Origin: Ichthyophis bannanicus
Lineage: Eukaryota; Chordata; Amphibia; Gymnophiona; Ichthyophiidae
Direction of reading: 5' to 3'
Assembly: GCA_033557465.1 (NCBI GenBank)
Contig: CM066043.1
Coordinates: 108,366,278-108,430,277, forward strand
DNA: 64,000 bases
In this document: piece after piece, positions 1 to 10,556 of the stretch
Numbering within the stretch: position 1 is the stretch's first letter
Layout: each line of letters starts with the position of its first letter
Made by a program: the position numbers and the translations under genes
Notes under the pieces: generated by a model
Seen by the model: only the letters and a program-made list of their open reading frames with translations
What the model was told of the DNA's origin: nothing
Databases searched by the model: none

Positions 1-1284
1 AGACCGGTGAGCCTGACATCAGTACCAGGAAAAATGGTAGAAACCATCATAAAGAATAAAATTACTCAGCATGTAGATAGTCACAACCTAATGGGAGACA
101 GCCAACATGGCTTTAGACAAGGAAGATCTTGTCTTACTAATCTGTTATGTTTTTTTGAAGGAGTGAATAAACAGGTGGACAAAGGTGAGTCGGTTGATAT
201 TGTGTATCTGGACTTTCAGAAAGCCTTTGACAAGGTCCCTCATCAGAGACTTTTGGCAAAACTAAAGAGTCATGGGATAGGAGGCAGTGTACTATTGTGG
301 ATCAGGAACTGGTTAAAAGATAGAAAGCAGAGGGTAGGGCTAAATGGCCAATTTTCCCAATGGAGAAAGGTGAATAGTGGTGTACCCCAGGGATCTGTGC
401 TGGGTCCGCTGCTTTTTGACATATCCATAAATGACCTGGAAAGTGGAATAACGAGTGAGGTTATCAAATTTGCAGATGACACAAAACTATTTAAAGTTGT
501 TAAAACCCAAGAGGATTGTGAAAAATTGCAAGAGGATCTTGATAAATTGGAAGACTGGGCATCAAAATGGCAGATGAAATTGAATGTGGACAAGTGCAAG
601 GTTATGCACCTAGGGAAGAACAACCCAAACTATGGTTACACAATGCAAGGTTCCACATTAGGAACCACCACCCAGGAAAAAGATTAAGGCGTCATTGTGG
701 ATACCATGTTAAAACCCTCGGCCCAGTGTGCAGCGGCGGCCAAGAGAGCAAATAGAATGCTAGGTATCATAAGGAAAGGAATGGAAAATAAAACAAAAGA
801 TATTATAATGCCTCTATATCGTTCCATGGTGAGACCACACCTTGAATATTGTGTGCAATTCTGGTCGCCGTATCTTAAAAAGGATATAGCGATTTTAGAA
901 AAGGTTCAGAGAAGAGCCACCAAAATGGTAAAGGGGATGGAAAGATACTCCTATGAAGAAAGGCTAAAAAGGTTAGGGCTCTTTAACCTGGAAAAGAGAC
1001 GGCTGAGGGGAGATATGATAGAAGTCTATAAATTAATGAACGGAGTGGAACGGGTAAACGTAGATCGATTGTTTACGTTATCAGAATATAGAAAGTCTAG
1101 GGGACATGCAATGAAGCTACAGGGTAAACTATTTAAGACTAATAAAAGAAAATATTTTTTCACTCAACGTGTAATCAAACTCTGGAATTTCTTACCGGAA
1201 GATGTAGTAAAGGCTGTTAGTGTAGCTGGGTTTAAAAAAGGTTTGGAGAAGTTCCTGGAGGAAAGGTCCATAAACCATTATTAG
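1..1284 (+). pseudogene. CR1-like reverse transcriptase, C-terminal half, one stop
   Basis: The frame is open from base 1 and encodes RT motifs in order: H-G-F-R-Q-G-R-S, the motif A region Y-L-D-F-Q-K-A-F-D, G-V-P-Q-G-S-V-L-G-P, the catalytic F-A-D-D-T, and a C-terminal domain ending S-I-N-H-Y. A single in-frame TAA at 685-687 breaks it. The copy at 18434-19393 reads leucine at this codon, so one base change explains the stop. The reading frame is unchanged on both sides. The 5' half (endonuclease) lies outside the window. Confidence 0.85.
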
Positions 1285-1456
1285 GAAGTGACCGAAGATA
1301 TCAATGCTTGACCCAGTACAAGCATTGTGGAACTTGTGTCTCTTGGGGAAACTGCTAGGTACATATGACCTAGATTGGCCACTGTTGGAAACAGAATACT
1401 GGGCTTGATGGACCTTGGTCTGACCCAGTATGGCATATCTTATGTTCTTATGTTCT
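1..1456 (+). mobile_element. CR1-like LINE (family I), 3' part
   Basis: A non-LTR retrotransposon entering from the left edge of the window. It carries the reverse transcriptase from the R-P-V-S-L-T segment onward, the C-terminal thumb-like region, and a short 3' UTR that ends in the octamer-type tail TTCTTATG repeated at about 1440-1456. Octamer tails of this kind are typical of the CR1/L3 group. The 3' UTR phrase 'gggcttgatggaccttggtctgacc' recurs at 11461-11917, 18434-19393, 38090-39748 and, more diverged, 48880. A DIRS element begins directly after the tail. Confidence 0.85.
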
Positions 1457-1510
1457 CTGAGACCACACCTGAACGGTAGCCCAACACCAGGGCCAGAGGG
1501 TAGGAGTTGC

Positions 1511-3305
1511 CTAAACCTCAAAGAGATTACGGAGTACCGCTTGCCCGAAAGCACTGTCCCTATGGGACTCCCTCTCAAGGCAGTAGTGGTCTGCAAAAGT
1601 CTGGCTTGAAGACCAAGTAGCGGCCCAGCAGATGTCTGCCAACGGAACAGAATGGAAGTGCGCTATTGATGCGGCCTTCGCCCTGACCCAGTGGGCCGTG
1701 ACTCGACCCTCCAGGGAGAGGCCGGCTGCCCTGTACGCCCAGGTGATACAGTCTGCCACCCAGATGGACAACGTACGCTTAGTGACAGGCAACCCCAATT
1801 TATTAGGGTCAAAGGAAATGAAGAGCTGTGAAGCCCTTCTATGCCCCTGCGTACGTTCTAGATAAAAGGACAGCACCCTTCTACAATCCAGGGTATGCAA
1901 GAGAGTTTCTGCCCTACTGGCGTGTGGCCTGGGAAAGAACGTCGGAAGTACCACCTCCTGGTTGAGGTGGAAGGAGGACACTACCTTGGGAAGGAACTTA
2001 GGATGAGTCCTCAAGACTACCCTGTCCTTATAGAACCTGGTATACAGCCTATCCGAAACCAGGGCCTGAAGTTCACTCACACGCCTGGCTGAGGTGAGTG
2101 CCACAAGGAACAATACCTTCCAGGAGAAGAAACGTAAATGGTAGGTTGCCATCGGCTCAAAAGGTGGACAAGTCAGTTGCTGCAAGACCACATTGAGATC
2201 CCACTCAGTGGCCGGTGGACGAATAGGAGGCTTAAGCAGAAGCAGGCCTCTGAGAAAATGAGACACCAGGGGGTGGCCCGAGAGGGATTGTCCATCCACC
2301 AGCGAGTAGTGTGCTGAGAGGGCACTGAGGTGAACCCGGACAGAGTTGGACTGAAGTCCCAGGTTGGAGAGGTGGAGCAGATATTGCAACACCACCTGGA
2401 CCGAGCAGGAGAAGGGGTCCTCTTGCTGTTGAGAACACCAAGTAGAGAACCTACGCCACTTCAGAGCATAGGCTTTCCTAGTGGAATGCTTTCTGGAGGC
2501 CAACACCACCTCTTCAACCTCCCTTGATAGTAGCAAGGGACCAAGGACTAGCCTTTCAGCAGCCAGGCCATCAAATTGAGGGATTTGAGGTTGGGATGCA
2601 AGAGGGACCCCTGATCCTGAGTCAGAAGGTCGGGTTGCAACCCGAGAGGAAGCGGAGTATCCACTGCCAAATGCAGAAGAAGAGGGAACCACGGCTGCCT
2701 GGGCCACCTGGGGGCTATCAGGATCACCGTGGCTCGGTCCTGCTGGATTTTGAACAGAGTCCGGGCCACCAGAGGTGTGGGAGGAAAGGCATACAGCAGG
2801 CTCTCTGACCAGGGAATCAGGAATGCATCTGGTGCTGTTCGCAAGGGATGCGGTTGTCTGGAACAGAACCTGGGTAGTTGCCTGTTCAGCAGACTGGCAA
2901 AGAGATCCATGGTTGGAATTCCCCACTTCAGAAAAATCTGTTGAACTACCAGAGGATCCAACTGCCACTCGTGAGGCTGCAGGAGTCTGCTTAGCCTGTC
3001 CGCCAGTTAGTTTTCCTGGCCTGGGAGGTAGATCGCCCTGAGGGTCATGTCCTGATTGACAGCCCAGGAGCAGAGAGCTTGTGCTTCCAAGCACAGAAGT
3101 CTGGATCCTGTGCCTCCCTGCTTGCTGACGTAGAACATAGCCACCTGGTTGTCCATCTGAATTAGGACAGACTGGTGAGACAGGATCTGAGAGAAAGTCC
3201 GTAAGGCCAGTCGAATGGCCTGCAATTCCAACAGGTTGATCTGCTGGGCGGCCTCCCACGGAGACCAAAGGCCCTGTGTGCAGGTCCCTTGGCAGTGTGC
3301 CCCCC
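1511..3305 (-). CDS. DIRS copy 1 tyrosine recombinase frame
   Basis: This frame is open to the stop at 1511 and overlaps the RNase H frame, a layout known from DIRS elements. The first part is Ser/Pro/Gly-rich out-of-phase overlap. The recombinase fold occupies roughly the last 345 residues (about 2560-1514): a core-binding-like region (H-S-T-R-K-A-Y-A-L-K-W), the first catalytic Arg in S-A-R-R-V-S-E-L, the H-x-x-R pair in A-H-W-V-R, and a candidate catalytic Tyr in A-D-H-Y-C-L-E. All catalytic positions seem present. Because of the indel near 3306 this frame now joins the RT frame and stays open up to 4384 (957 codons), which is a mutation artefact. Confidence 0.7.
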
Positions 3306-4384
3306 AAGCCCTGCAGGGAAGCATCGGTCGTCAGTACCTGATTGTGTGGGGAGGCCTGGAAAGGAAGACCCCTGACCAGATTTGGGAGATGCCTCCACCA
3401 GCGTAAGGAGTCCACCAAGAGTTTGGACATCCTTATTCTGTCTGACAATTTCCCTGTGGCCTGCAGCCACTGTGCCTTGAGATGCCACTGAGCCGGCCTC
3501 ATGTGCAGCCGGGCATGTGGTGTGACATGCACCGTGGAAGCCATGTGACCTAAGAGCCGGAGGAAGTGTCTGGCCGAGACCAGGGAGTTCACCTGAAACT
3601 GGCTGGCCAACTTCATCAGCCTGTGAGTTCTGTCCACAGGCAAATAGGCCTTTGCATGGATGGTATCCAATCTTGCCCCTATGAACTCCACGTCCTGTGA
3701 GGGGACTAAAGTGGACTTGGGGAAGTTTATGACGAACCCCAGGTGCTGAAGCAGGGATATGGTTCTGAAGGTGGCCTGCCTGGCCTCTTGTGGAGACTGG
3801 CCCCTGATAAGCCAGTCGTCCAGGTAAGGGAACACAAAGATCCCCTGGTTCCTGAGGTAGGCTGCAACCACCGCCAGGCATTTTGTAAAAACCCTGGGGG
3901 CGGAGGTGAGGCCAAAAGGGAGCACTCTGTACTGGAAGTGCCTTCCTCCCACCACAAATCTGAGGAATTGTCTGTGACTTGGATGGATGAGGATGTGAGT
4001 ATAAGCATCCTTCAGGTCTAAGGAGCATAGCCAATCTCCCTGCTGGAGGTAGGGCAGTAAGATTCCAAGGGTAAGCATCTTGAACTTTTCCCTCTCCAGA
4101 AACTTGTTCAGATTTCTCAGGTCGAGGATGGGTTTGAGGCCTCCTGTTCTTTTTGGTACCAGGAAGTACCTCGAGTAGAAGCCTTGCCCTTCCAGGTGGT
4201 GAGGCACTGGTTCCACCGCCTGGTCCCTTAGTAGACCTTCCAACTCCTGAAGGAGTAAGTTTCTGTGCAGAGGGGGTCTTGGAGGCTCCCTTAGAAAGTA
4301 GGATGGGGTATCTGGGTGAAGTGGAGCAGATAGCCCCTTTCGATGATGCTTAGCACCCAAGTATCCCCTGTGATGGCTAGCCAC
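2548..4384 (-). pseudogene. DIRS copy 1 reverse transcriptase / RNase H
   Basis: RT motifs in order on the minus strand: P-K-R-T-G-G-L-K-P-I-L-D-L-R, L-D-L-K-D-A-Y, L-P-F-G-L-T-S-A-P, and catalytic Y-L-D-D. An RNase H-like segment follows (T-T-D-A-S, then N-L-L-E-L-Q-A-I and Q-M-D-N-Q-V-A). The RT reads in one frame to about 3306, then the RNase H continues one base off, in the frame visible at 3324-3007 and 2961-2548; an extra T in the 'ggcttggg' context is the likely cause. A TAA at 3007-3009 interrupts RNase H; DIRS copy 2 has a sense codon there. A further frame change near 4300 separates the N-terminal lead-in. Confidence 0.8.
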
Positions 4385-4450
4385 CTGTCTGCGTACAGGG
4401 TCAGCTGACCTCCTGTGCCCTGGAGAGGAGGAGAGGCTATGCTGGCATAG

Positions 4451-6384
4451 TCAAAAGCCCCCTCCCTGCTGAGCAGGAGCCGGAGTAGGAGACTTAGGGG
4501 CCTTCTGCCTACGGGGCCCATGACCAGGCCCCTTGGCCTGCTGGCCCTGTTGGGGAGCTGCAGAGGCCTGGTAGTGAGGGTAGGTTTTGTAGGCAGCGGT
4601 CTTCCTCGGGTAAAAGGTCTTTTTCCCCGAGCCCTTCTTCTTCTGAGAAGGGGCAGAGGTTTTCCTGGACAGTCTCGTCCGGGTAAGAGTCTCGGTCTCG
4701 AGTTCTGCAGCCTTTTCTGCCATTGGCTTGCCAAAGAGGTTTTCACCTCGGTAAGGTACATCAACCAACTTGTCCTGTACCCATGGCTCGAGGTCCGAGG
4801 ATTGTAGCCAGGCCTGGCGGCGTGCACCGATGCCGGCCCCTGCTACCCGGGCCGAAGCCTCAAAATCCATTGTAGGCTGCTCGAGATATAAACTTCGAGC
4901 ACTCCCGAATACCAGAAGACAAGGCCTTGAACCTCTGCAAATGTTCCTCGGACAGACCAGCAGAGAACCCGGCAATTTCCTTTGCCAGGTCTCGAAGGTA
5001 CATGCCCATGTACAGCTGTTAGGTCTGGACACGGCAAGCAAGCATAGAGCCCTGGAAACACTTTCTACCAAGGACATCCAGGTTCCGGGCCTCCCTGCCG
5101 GGGGGCACCGAGGAGTGCATCTTCTGACTCTTCAGGCGATGCATGGCCAATTCCACAACCATGGAGTGGTGCGATAGCTGTGCCTTTTGAAACCCGGGGC
5201 TCTTGCGGACTCGATAGATGGAATCGACCCGCTTGCTTAGAACCGGCATCGAGGCCGGCACTTCCCACATGTGGAAGAGCAACCGCTCCAGCATCGGAGG
5301 AACCGGGACAGTAAAGGCCTCCTTGGGAGGAGAGTCATACTGCAGAGCCTCGAGCTCCTCGGCTCGAGGCTCCTCCTCGGGGTCCGCAGGGAATGCCAAT
5401 ACTTTGGCCATGTCCCTTACGAAATCTGAGAACCTGGTATCCTCCGTGGGGGACCTTGTCCGAGGCTCGGATCCCAGTGAGTCCGAAGGGACGCACCGAG
5501 TCCGGAAGGTGTCAGGGGACTCCTCCTCCTCCGTTTCCCACGCTGATTCCTCCAAGGAGGAATTGAGCGGCTCCGAGCGGGCGGGCACCGACGCCATCTG
5601 CCCCGACACCGAGGGAACCGGCATCGACGACCTCGGTCCCAAACAGGAGGCCGAGGGTGACCTCGGCCGAGGATCAACTCGAGATCGCATGGTCTCAAGG
5701 ATCGGCTCGGCCTCCGGGGTCGACTTGGACGTCGATGTCCCGGTGGTCGGGGCAGATTCGCCAGTGAGACCGGCGATCAGTACCCGCTGCTGCTCCATGA
5801 AGGCAGACAGTCTGCTCTCCAAGGCCGTCAACCTGAGTCCAAGCTCAGGAGACCTAGCAGCCTCCGGACTCGGGCCCCGACGGTGTCAGGCCCGATATCG
5901 GGTCCCCCGGAGGAGAGTCCACGAGGACTACAGTACTCACATGACTCGGGGCCTCCGACTCTACACGAGGATGCTTTGCAGGCCTCTCCGACTCCGAAGA
6001 CCCGGGATGGCGATCGGGGCTATGCGACCTGGCCCTCGAGGAGCCAAGAGCGTCCACCGATGCCGCCCTCGCAGGTTTCTTCTTCCTTTGGTGCTCCCTC
6101 GAGGGGGACTCCCTTTCAGAGGAGCCCCGACGATGCTTGGGGTCAGACTCCCGAGACGTCGAGGCCTCTGACGAAGTCCGGACCCGTCCAGAGGCAGACT
6201 CAGAGAAGATCCTCTCACGCTGGTGCTGACGGCTCCATAATGCCTTGGAAGACATTTTGCCACAGGGGCTACAGACCGTAGAATCATGGTCTGGCCCCAG
6301 GCACCGGAGGCAACAGTCGTGTGTGTCGGTGAGAGACATCAGTTTCTTGCACCGATCACACTTCTTAAAGCCACTGGCAGCCAT
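4451..6384 (-). pseudogene. DIRS copy 1 gag-like region, two frameshifts
   Basis: Translation starts at an ATG complementary to 6382-6384. The first section (to 5854) has a Cys/His cluster near its N-terminus (C-D-R-C ... H-D-C-C-L-R-C ... H) followed by a Ser/Arg/Glu-rich stretch. The reading continues in a second frame (about 5840-5019; acidic, ending near V-V-E-L-A-M-H) and a third (about 5077-4451; basic, Lys/Pro/Gln-rich end). The same cysteine cluster is found at 32548 in DIRS copy 2, which supports the assignment as the nucleocapsid-like protein of these elements. The frame changes imply indels near 5850 and 5050. Confidence 0.7.
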
Positions 6385-7104
6385 TGGGGGAAAAAGGGCC
6401 CCTGCAAGATCAAAAAATTGGGCTGCCAGGGAAAAGAAAAAAGGCGCGAACGCAGTCTCTAAGGACAAAAACTGAAAAAGGAGAACCGGGCCCGGCACCG
6501 GTGTACCGAGTCCAGGCAGGAAAGGAACCGACATCGAACCGAAGAAAAAACCTCGACGCAACACAGAAAAATCAACTTTTTTCACGGGTGACAAGGACAG
6601 GCGTCCGTAGGGCTCCGCGGAAAAAAGAAGACTGAGCAAGATGGCACCTTTGGGCGAGAAGGGGACCGCGCATGCGTGCCTGCATTCCCAAAGGCTTTCT
6701 TTGAAAGCTGGGGAAATGCCCTGCATGGGGGGCTCCGTCGACGCCGACGTCACCCATATGTGAGGACTGACTTCCTGCTTGGTCCTGGAGAAAATTAAGG
6801 AACAATACAACACACCCCTGTAGAAATATAAAGAACTGCGATAGTCTTTATTCTGGCTATGCTGATATTTGCTGTTTGTGCTAAAGGGGCCATTCTCGGC
6901 TTCCCTAACAAGTCCAGTGTTCATAGTGTGATGAAGTAGCCCCATTCTCTACCTTAAAAGCACAAGATTCACGGCATTTTAGTCCTGAAGCTGACAGGGA
7001 AACAGACCATGTGAGCAGCTGTTGTCAGGGACAACAGAAACAAATGCAGCCACGAGGTCTGAAAAAAACACTCAGCTGAGGGAAACTCCCTAGTTCCTGA
7101 TAGC

Positions 7105-7875
7105 GTGCACCTGAGAAGGGGAAGAGTTTACAGCCCTTATAAGGACAGTGCAGGGAACACAGGGTTAGAACAGCAAGGTCCACGAGAACAGCGTGAACCA
7201 GCAGGACAGCGTGAGCAGCGTAAGCAGAGTGAACAGGCTGTCTTACCTGAAGCAGCTGGCCGAGAGGAAGCAGAAGGAGTTTCTTACTGTGACCTAGGAA
7301 GTGAGTCAGAGACAGGAAGGATTCACCCAAGTAACTACCCAGAGTCCTACAGGAGGAAGCAGCTAGCAGGAGCAGAGAACAGGTGTGACTGGTCTGCTGA
7401 TTGCAAACACTTTGGAACACGGAGGCTACGTTCCAGCCGGAGTGAGTGGAAACCAAAGACAAAACTGTATGTATCAGGAAGCTGTGACCTGAGGAATGAT
7501 TATAGTGGGAAGTTAAAAGTGGTGAATGATAGAAATTCCTACAGTGTGAATGCAGAGCAGCCTCATGCAGGAAGTCTAAGGTGGGGGCAGGGCTATAACT
7601 CCCCACCGAGAGATTTAAGCAGAGAGCTGAGCAAGGAGCCAGTGAAACCTCCAGAGAGGGTTAAAGGATATTATCTATCCCAAGCTGAGGATAGAAATAA
7701 AGAGAGACACTGTGACGGCACGGCACAGGGAAATTTCCAAGCCTACTTTAATAAGGAGGGTTTTGAATGCGTGCAAGAACCCATGATAATTGACACACTC
7801 AGTGAGTGTTCGTCCATCTGTGACCCAATAGACTGTACACTGATTTCGTCACATAAAATGAGGTCTTTATGCTAG
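7105..7875 (+). CDS. ORF inside LTR-like unit A, unknown function
   Basis: A 256-codon frame, hydrophilic and rich in Arg, Glu, Gln and Ser, with no recognisable domain. The ATG at 7105 lies upstream of the TATA-like motif; any transcript starting downstream of that motif would have no ATG until near the end, so the start is uncertain. The last ~35 residues hold E-P-M-I-I-D followed after about 11 residues by I-D-C-T. Units B and C end with the same pattern (E-C-M-Q-V-D ... M-D-C-S; E-P-M-I-V-E ... M-D-C-S). The shared pattern suggests a once-translated protein. I do not recognise the family. Confidence 0.4.
   Translation: MHLRRGRVYSPYKDSAGNTGLEQQGPREQREPAGQREQRKQSEQAVLPEAAGREEAEGVSYCDLGSESETGRIHPSNYPESYRRKQLAGAENRCDWSADCKHFGTRRLRSSRSEWKPKTKLYVSGSCDLRNDYSGKLKVVNDRNSYSVNAEQPHAGSLRWGQGYNSPPRDLSRELSKEPVKPPERVKGYYLSQAEDRNKERHCDGTAQGNFQAYFNKEGFECVQEPMIIDTLSECSSICDPIDCTLISSHKMRSLC
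7137..7144 (+). promoter_or_regulatory. TATA-like motif of LTR-like unit A
   Basis: TTATAAGG about 210 bp from the left end of the unit. Unit B has a comparable TTTTAAAT at about 40955 and unit C has an AATAAAGG-like motif near 53475 (minus strand), at similar distances from their left ends. Confidence 0.4.
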
Positions 7876-8097
7876 TCAGACCTGAGCATAGTGTTAAGGG
7901 AAAACACTACAACTGATAAATGCTGATTTCCACACAGTGAGACTGTGTGCTGCAGTTGAATGCATAACGTTATTACTTACTTTGAAGCAAGAAGAAATTG
8001 TTCTAATATTCTTTATGTTTTTGCCAGAGCACATGGCTTATTTCCTTTGAGTACTTGTGTTTTGTTTGTTATTTGAATAATCCGACCCCGGGAGAGG

Positions 8098-8103
8098 AAT
8101 AAA
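8098..8103 (+). terminator. AATAAA signal of LTR-like unit A
   Basis: Consensus poly(A) hexamer about 100 bp before the right end. The equivalent hexamers are at 42006-42011 in unit B and 52317-52322 (minus strand) in unit C, each followed by a related GCCTTTACCACTCG-like stretch. Confidence 0.6.
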
Positions 8104-8206
8104 TCCTAATTTGCCTTTACCACTCGAGGCGTGCAACTATTTCCATTGCCATCAGGCGCAGCCCTGCTAGCCAGGAGGCAGTCTGCCCACCTGGTGGTGA
8201 CAATAG

Positions 8207-8984
8207 AAATGGGAATATAGTAAGGATGGTATGTGAGGTAGTATGGAGCAGAATCGTGTTTGGCTGAGAAATGCAGATCAGATGTGGTGTCCTGAGATGG
8301 CGTGACGCCATGCCATTATGTCTTCATAGCAGTTGTTTATAGATGCAGGGCATGGTTTTGGCAAAGGTATGTTTGTGTGTGTGTGTGTGTCATTTGAGTG
8401 TTACATGGGAGGATCTAGTATGCTCATTCACAAATCTGGGGGGACATGAATGCCTGGCCAGTACCTGGACCGTAGGGATGACCAGTGTCACCAGGTGCAG
8501 TGTGATCGGGCAGAATAAATCAGAAGAGTTTCTCTATAGCAAAATGTCAAAACATATCCCTGTCACTAATAAGGGACCCACAGAATGAGAGCATTTAACA
8601 GTGCAAACAGCACTAAGACATGCCAGGAAGCACCATCATTGGTCTCTATAAATGTGCACATTTGTAGAGAGCGATGATGGTGCTTTTGAACTGTTGAATG
8701 CTCCCATGTCCTCCCTTTGGCTACTGCAGAGCCAAGTCTCACAATAAAATCTGCAAAATTTCACAGCTTCTGCCACAAGGCTTAGCTTTACAGCTGCGAG
8801 AGGGAACATGTGCTTAAGCTACGCTTCCTAAATTCATAGGAGAGGGAGGGGTGGAAGGAGGTAGAGGACTACAGGCAGCATGGCAGCACTCTTTGAAGTA
8901 ACTATAGCATCTGCTGATAGAGGGAGAGAGGCTTTATGAAGGATGGACACTATCTTCTGAGAGAGGGAGGGGGAAATTTTTATA
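8207..8984. other. No gene seen; contains (GT)n and a snap-back repeat
   Basis: No coding signal or known element was recognised apart from a short (GT)n run at about 8374-8390 and the hairpin repeat at 8589-8703. The last part (8800-8984) is purine-rich. Confidence 0.5.
8589..8703. repeat. Snap-back (MITE-like) inverted repeat
   Basis: The inner arms AGCACCATCATT (8629-8640) and ATGATGGTGCT (8674-8684) pair around a GTGCAC centre, with TCTCTA/TAGAGA also pairing. Outer arms GAGCATTTAACAGTGC (8589) and the reverse complement at 8688-8703 extend the pairing. This looks like a short fold-back element; no target duplication was established. Confidence 0.5.
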
Positions 8985-10556
8985 GAGGATAGCTAAACTT
9001 AAAGCAGACAAAGCGATGGGACCGGATGGGATACACCCTAGAATACTGAGGGAACTTGGGGATGTTCTAGCAGCTCCACTGACTGACCTTTTCAATGCCT
9101 CGTTGGAGTCGGGAGTGGTGCCAAAGGACTGGAGAGAAGCTCATGTGGTGCCTTTACACAAAAGTGGAAGTAAGGATGTGGTTGAAAACTACAGGCCAGT
9201 TAGTTTAACTTCGGTGGTGAGTAAATTATTGGAAACACTGCTGAAAGAGAAAATAGTGAGGTTTCTGGAGTCCAGCAGGTTACAAGATCCGAGGCAGCAT
9301 GGATTCACCAGAGGCAGGTCTTGTCAGACAAATCTGATTGATTTCTTTGACTGGGTGACCAGGGAGCTGGACTGAGGGAGAGCCCTAGATGTGGTGTATT
9401 TAGATTTCAATAAAGCCTTTGACACTGTTCCTCACAGGTGACTTATAAACAAACTGAGCACCCTAGGGATGGACCCTAAAGTTACTGCTTGGGTTAGAAA
9501 TTGGTTGAGTGGGAGGCGACAAAGGGTACAGGTAAATGGAGCTCACTCTGAGGAGAAGGATGTTATCAGTGGTGTGCCCCAGGGATCTGTCCTTGGTCCG
9601 ATTCTTTTTAACATCTTTGTTAGTGATATAGCGGAAGGGCTGTCGGGTAAGGTTTGCCTCTTTGCGGATGATACCAAAATCTGCAATAGAGTAGACACCC
9701 AGGAAGGTGTAGATAACATGAGGAGGGATCTAGCTAAGCTTGGAGAATGGTCTAGAATTTGGCAGCTGGGATTTAATGTTAAAAAATGTAAGGTCATGCA
9801 TTTGGGCTGCAGCAATCTAAGGGAGCAATATAGTATAGGGGGTGAAGTACTTTTGTCCACTAAAGAAGAGCGGGACCTAGGCATGTTTATGTCTGATGAT
9901 CTTAAGGTGGCTAAACAGGTAGAAAAGGCGACAGCAAAAGCTAGATGGATGCTTGGGTGCATACGGAGAGGAATGGCTAGCAGAAAAAAGGAGGTGATAG
10001 TGCCTCTGTATAAGTCTTTGGTGCGACCTCATTTGGAGTATTGTGTGCAATTCTGGAGACCGCACCTTCAAAAGGATATAAACAGGATGGAGTCAGTACA
10101 GAGGGTGGCTACTAAAATGGTTAGTGGTCTTCATTATAAAGCATATGTGGACAGACTTAAGGATATTAATATGTACACATTAGAGGAAAGGCGGGATAGA
10201 GATGATATGATTGAGACATTTAAATACCTCCATGGCATAAATGCACAGGGGAAGAGCCTCTTTCGATTGAAAGCAAGTACTGCTACGAGCGGACATGGGA
10301 TGAGGGTGAAAGGGGATAGATTCAGGAGTGATACGCAGAAATACTTCTTTACGGAAAGAGTGGTGGATCCATGGAATAGTCTCCCAATGGAGGTGGTAGA
10401 GATGAGGACAGTATCTGAATTCAAAAAAGCATGGGACAAACACAGAGGATCTCTAAAGGAAAAAGGGGGACTGTTATAATTGTTGTTATGGAAGGACAGA
10501 CTAGATAGGCCATGTGGTCTTTTTCTGTCATCATTTTTCTGTTTCTATAGTCACTA
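8985..10556 (+). mobile_element. CR1-like LINE (family II), 5'-truncated
   Basis: It begins abruptly within the RT fingers region (A-M-G-P-D-G-I-H-P-R-I-L) and ends in a 3' UTR with 'ggtctttttctgtcatca' and TTTCTATG/TTTCTGTT-type octamers near 10550. The same family occurs at 13370-15135, 43640-44817 and, diverged, at 19570-21560 and 48945-50182. 5' truncation is usual for LINE copies made by target-primed reverse transcription. Confidence 0.85.
9001..10479 (+). pseudogene. CR1-like family II reverse transcriptase, two stops
   Basis: One frame runs through the whole region with RT motifs Q-H-G-F-T-R-G-R-S, V-V-Y-L-D-F-N-K-A-F-D, G-V-P-Q-G-S-V-L-G-P, catalytic F-A-D-D-T, and the C-terminal domain (E-Y-C-V-Q-F-W-R-P-H ... 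W-N-S-L-P). Two in-frame TGA codons at 9373-9375 and 9439-9441 break it. Both look like changes of CGA (the 13.8 kb and 20.8 kb relatives have Arg there), consistent with CpG decay. Confidence 0.85.

Larger units (their letters stand above)
1457..6800 (-). mobile_element. DIRS-type tyrosine-recombinase retrotransposon, copy 1
   Basis: Read on the minus strand, this 5.3 kb block has the DIRS gene order: a gag-like region (6384-4451), RT plus RNase H (about 4384-2548), and a tyrosine recombinase (down to 1511). The 5' leader near 6740-6800 matches the leader of the older copy at 32102-32160 (a shared segment around 'agtcctcac-tatggg'). The exact termini were not resolved; the 3' end lies between 1457 and 1511, just after the CR1 tail. 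No LTRs are present, as expected for DIRS. Several frames are shifted, so this copy is probably not autonomous, but it is fairly young. Confidence 0.85.
6927..8202 (+). mobile_element. LTR-like unit A (TG...CA, 4-bp TSD ATAG)
   Basis: The unit starts TGTGATGAAG, ends GGTGGTGACA, and is flanked by ATAG at 6923-6926 and 8203-8206. Inside it are a TATA-like motif at 7137-7144, a long ORF frame to 7875, and AATAAA at 8098-8103 followed by a segment (8113-8126) that also occurs after AATAAA in units B and C. The ends and 4-bp duplication are those of retroviral or LTR-retrotransposon integration, so it is best read as a solo LTR. The spacing from TATA to AATAAA (about 960 bp) would make the R region unusually long and protein-coding. 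Confidence 0.65.

Noticed and set aside
5218..6171. 317-codon frame on the plus strand
   Set aside because: It is the antisense of the DIRS gag region and has no domain of its own.
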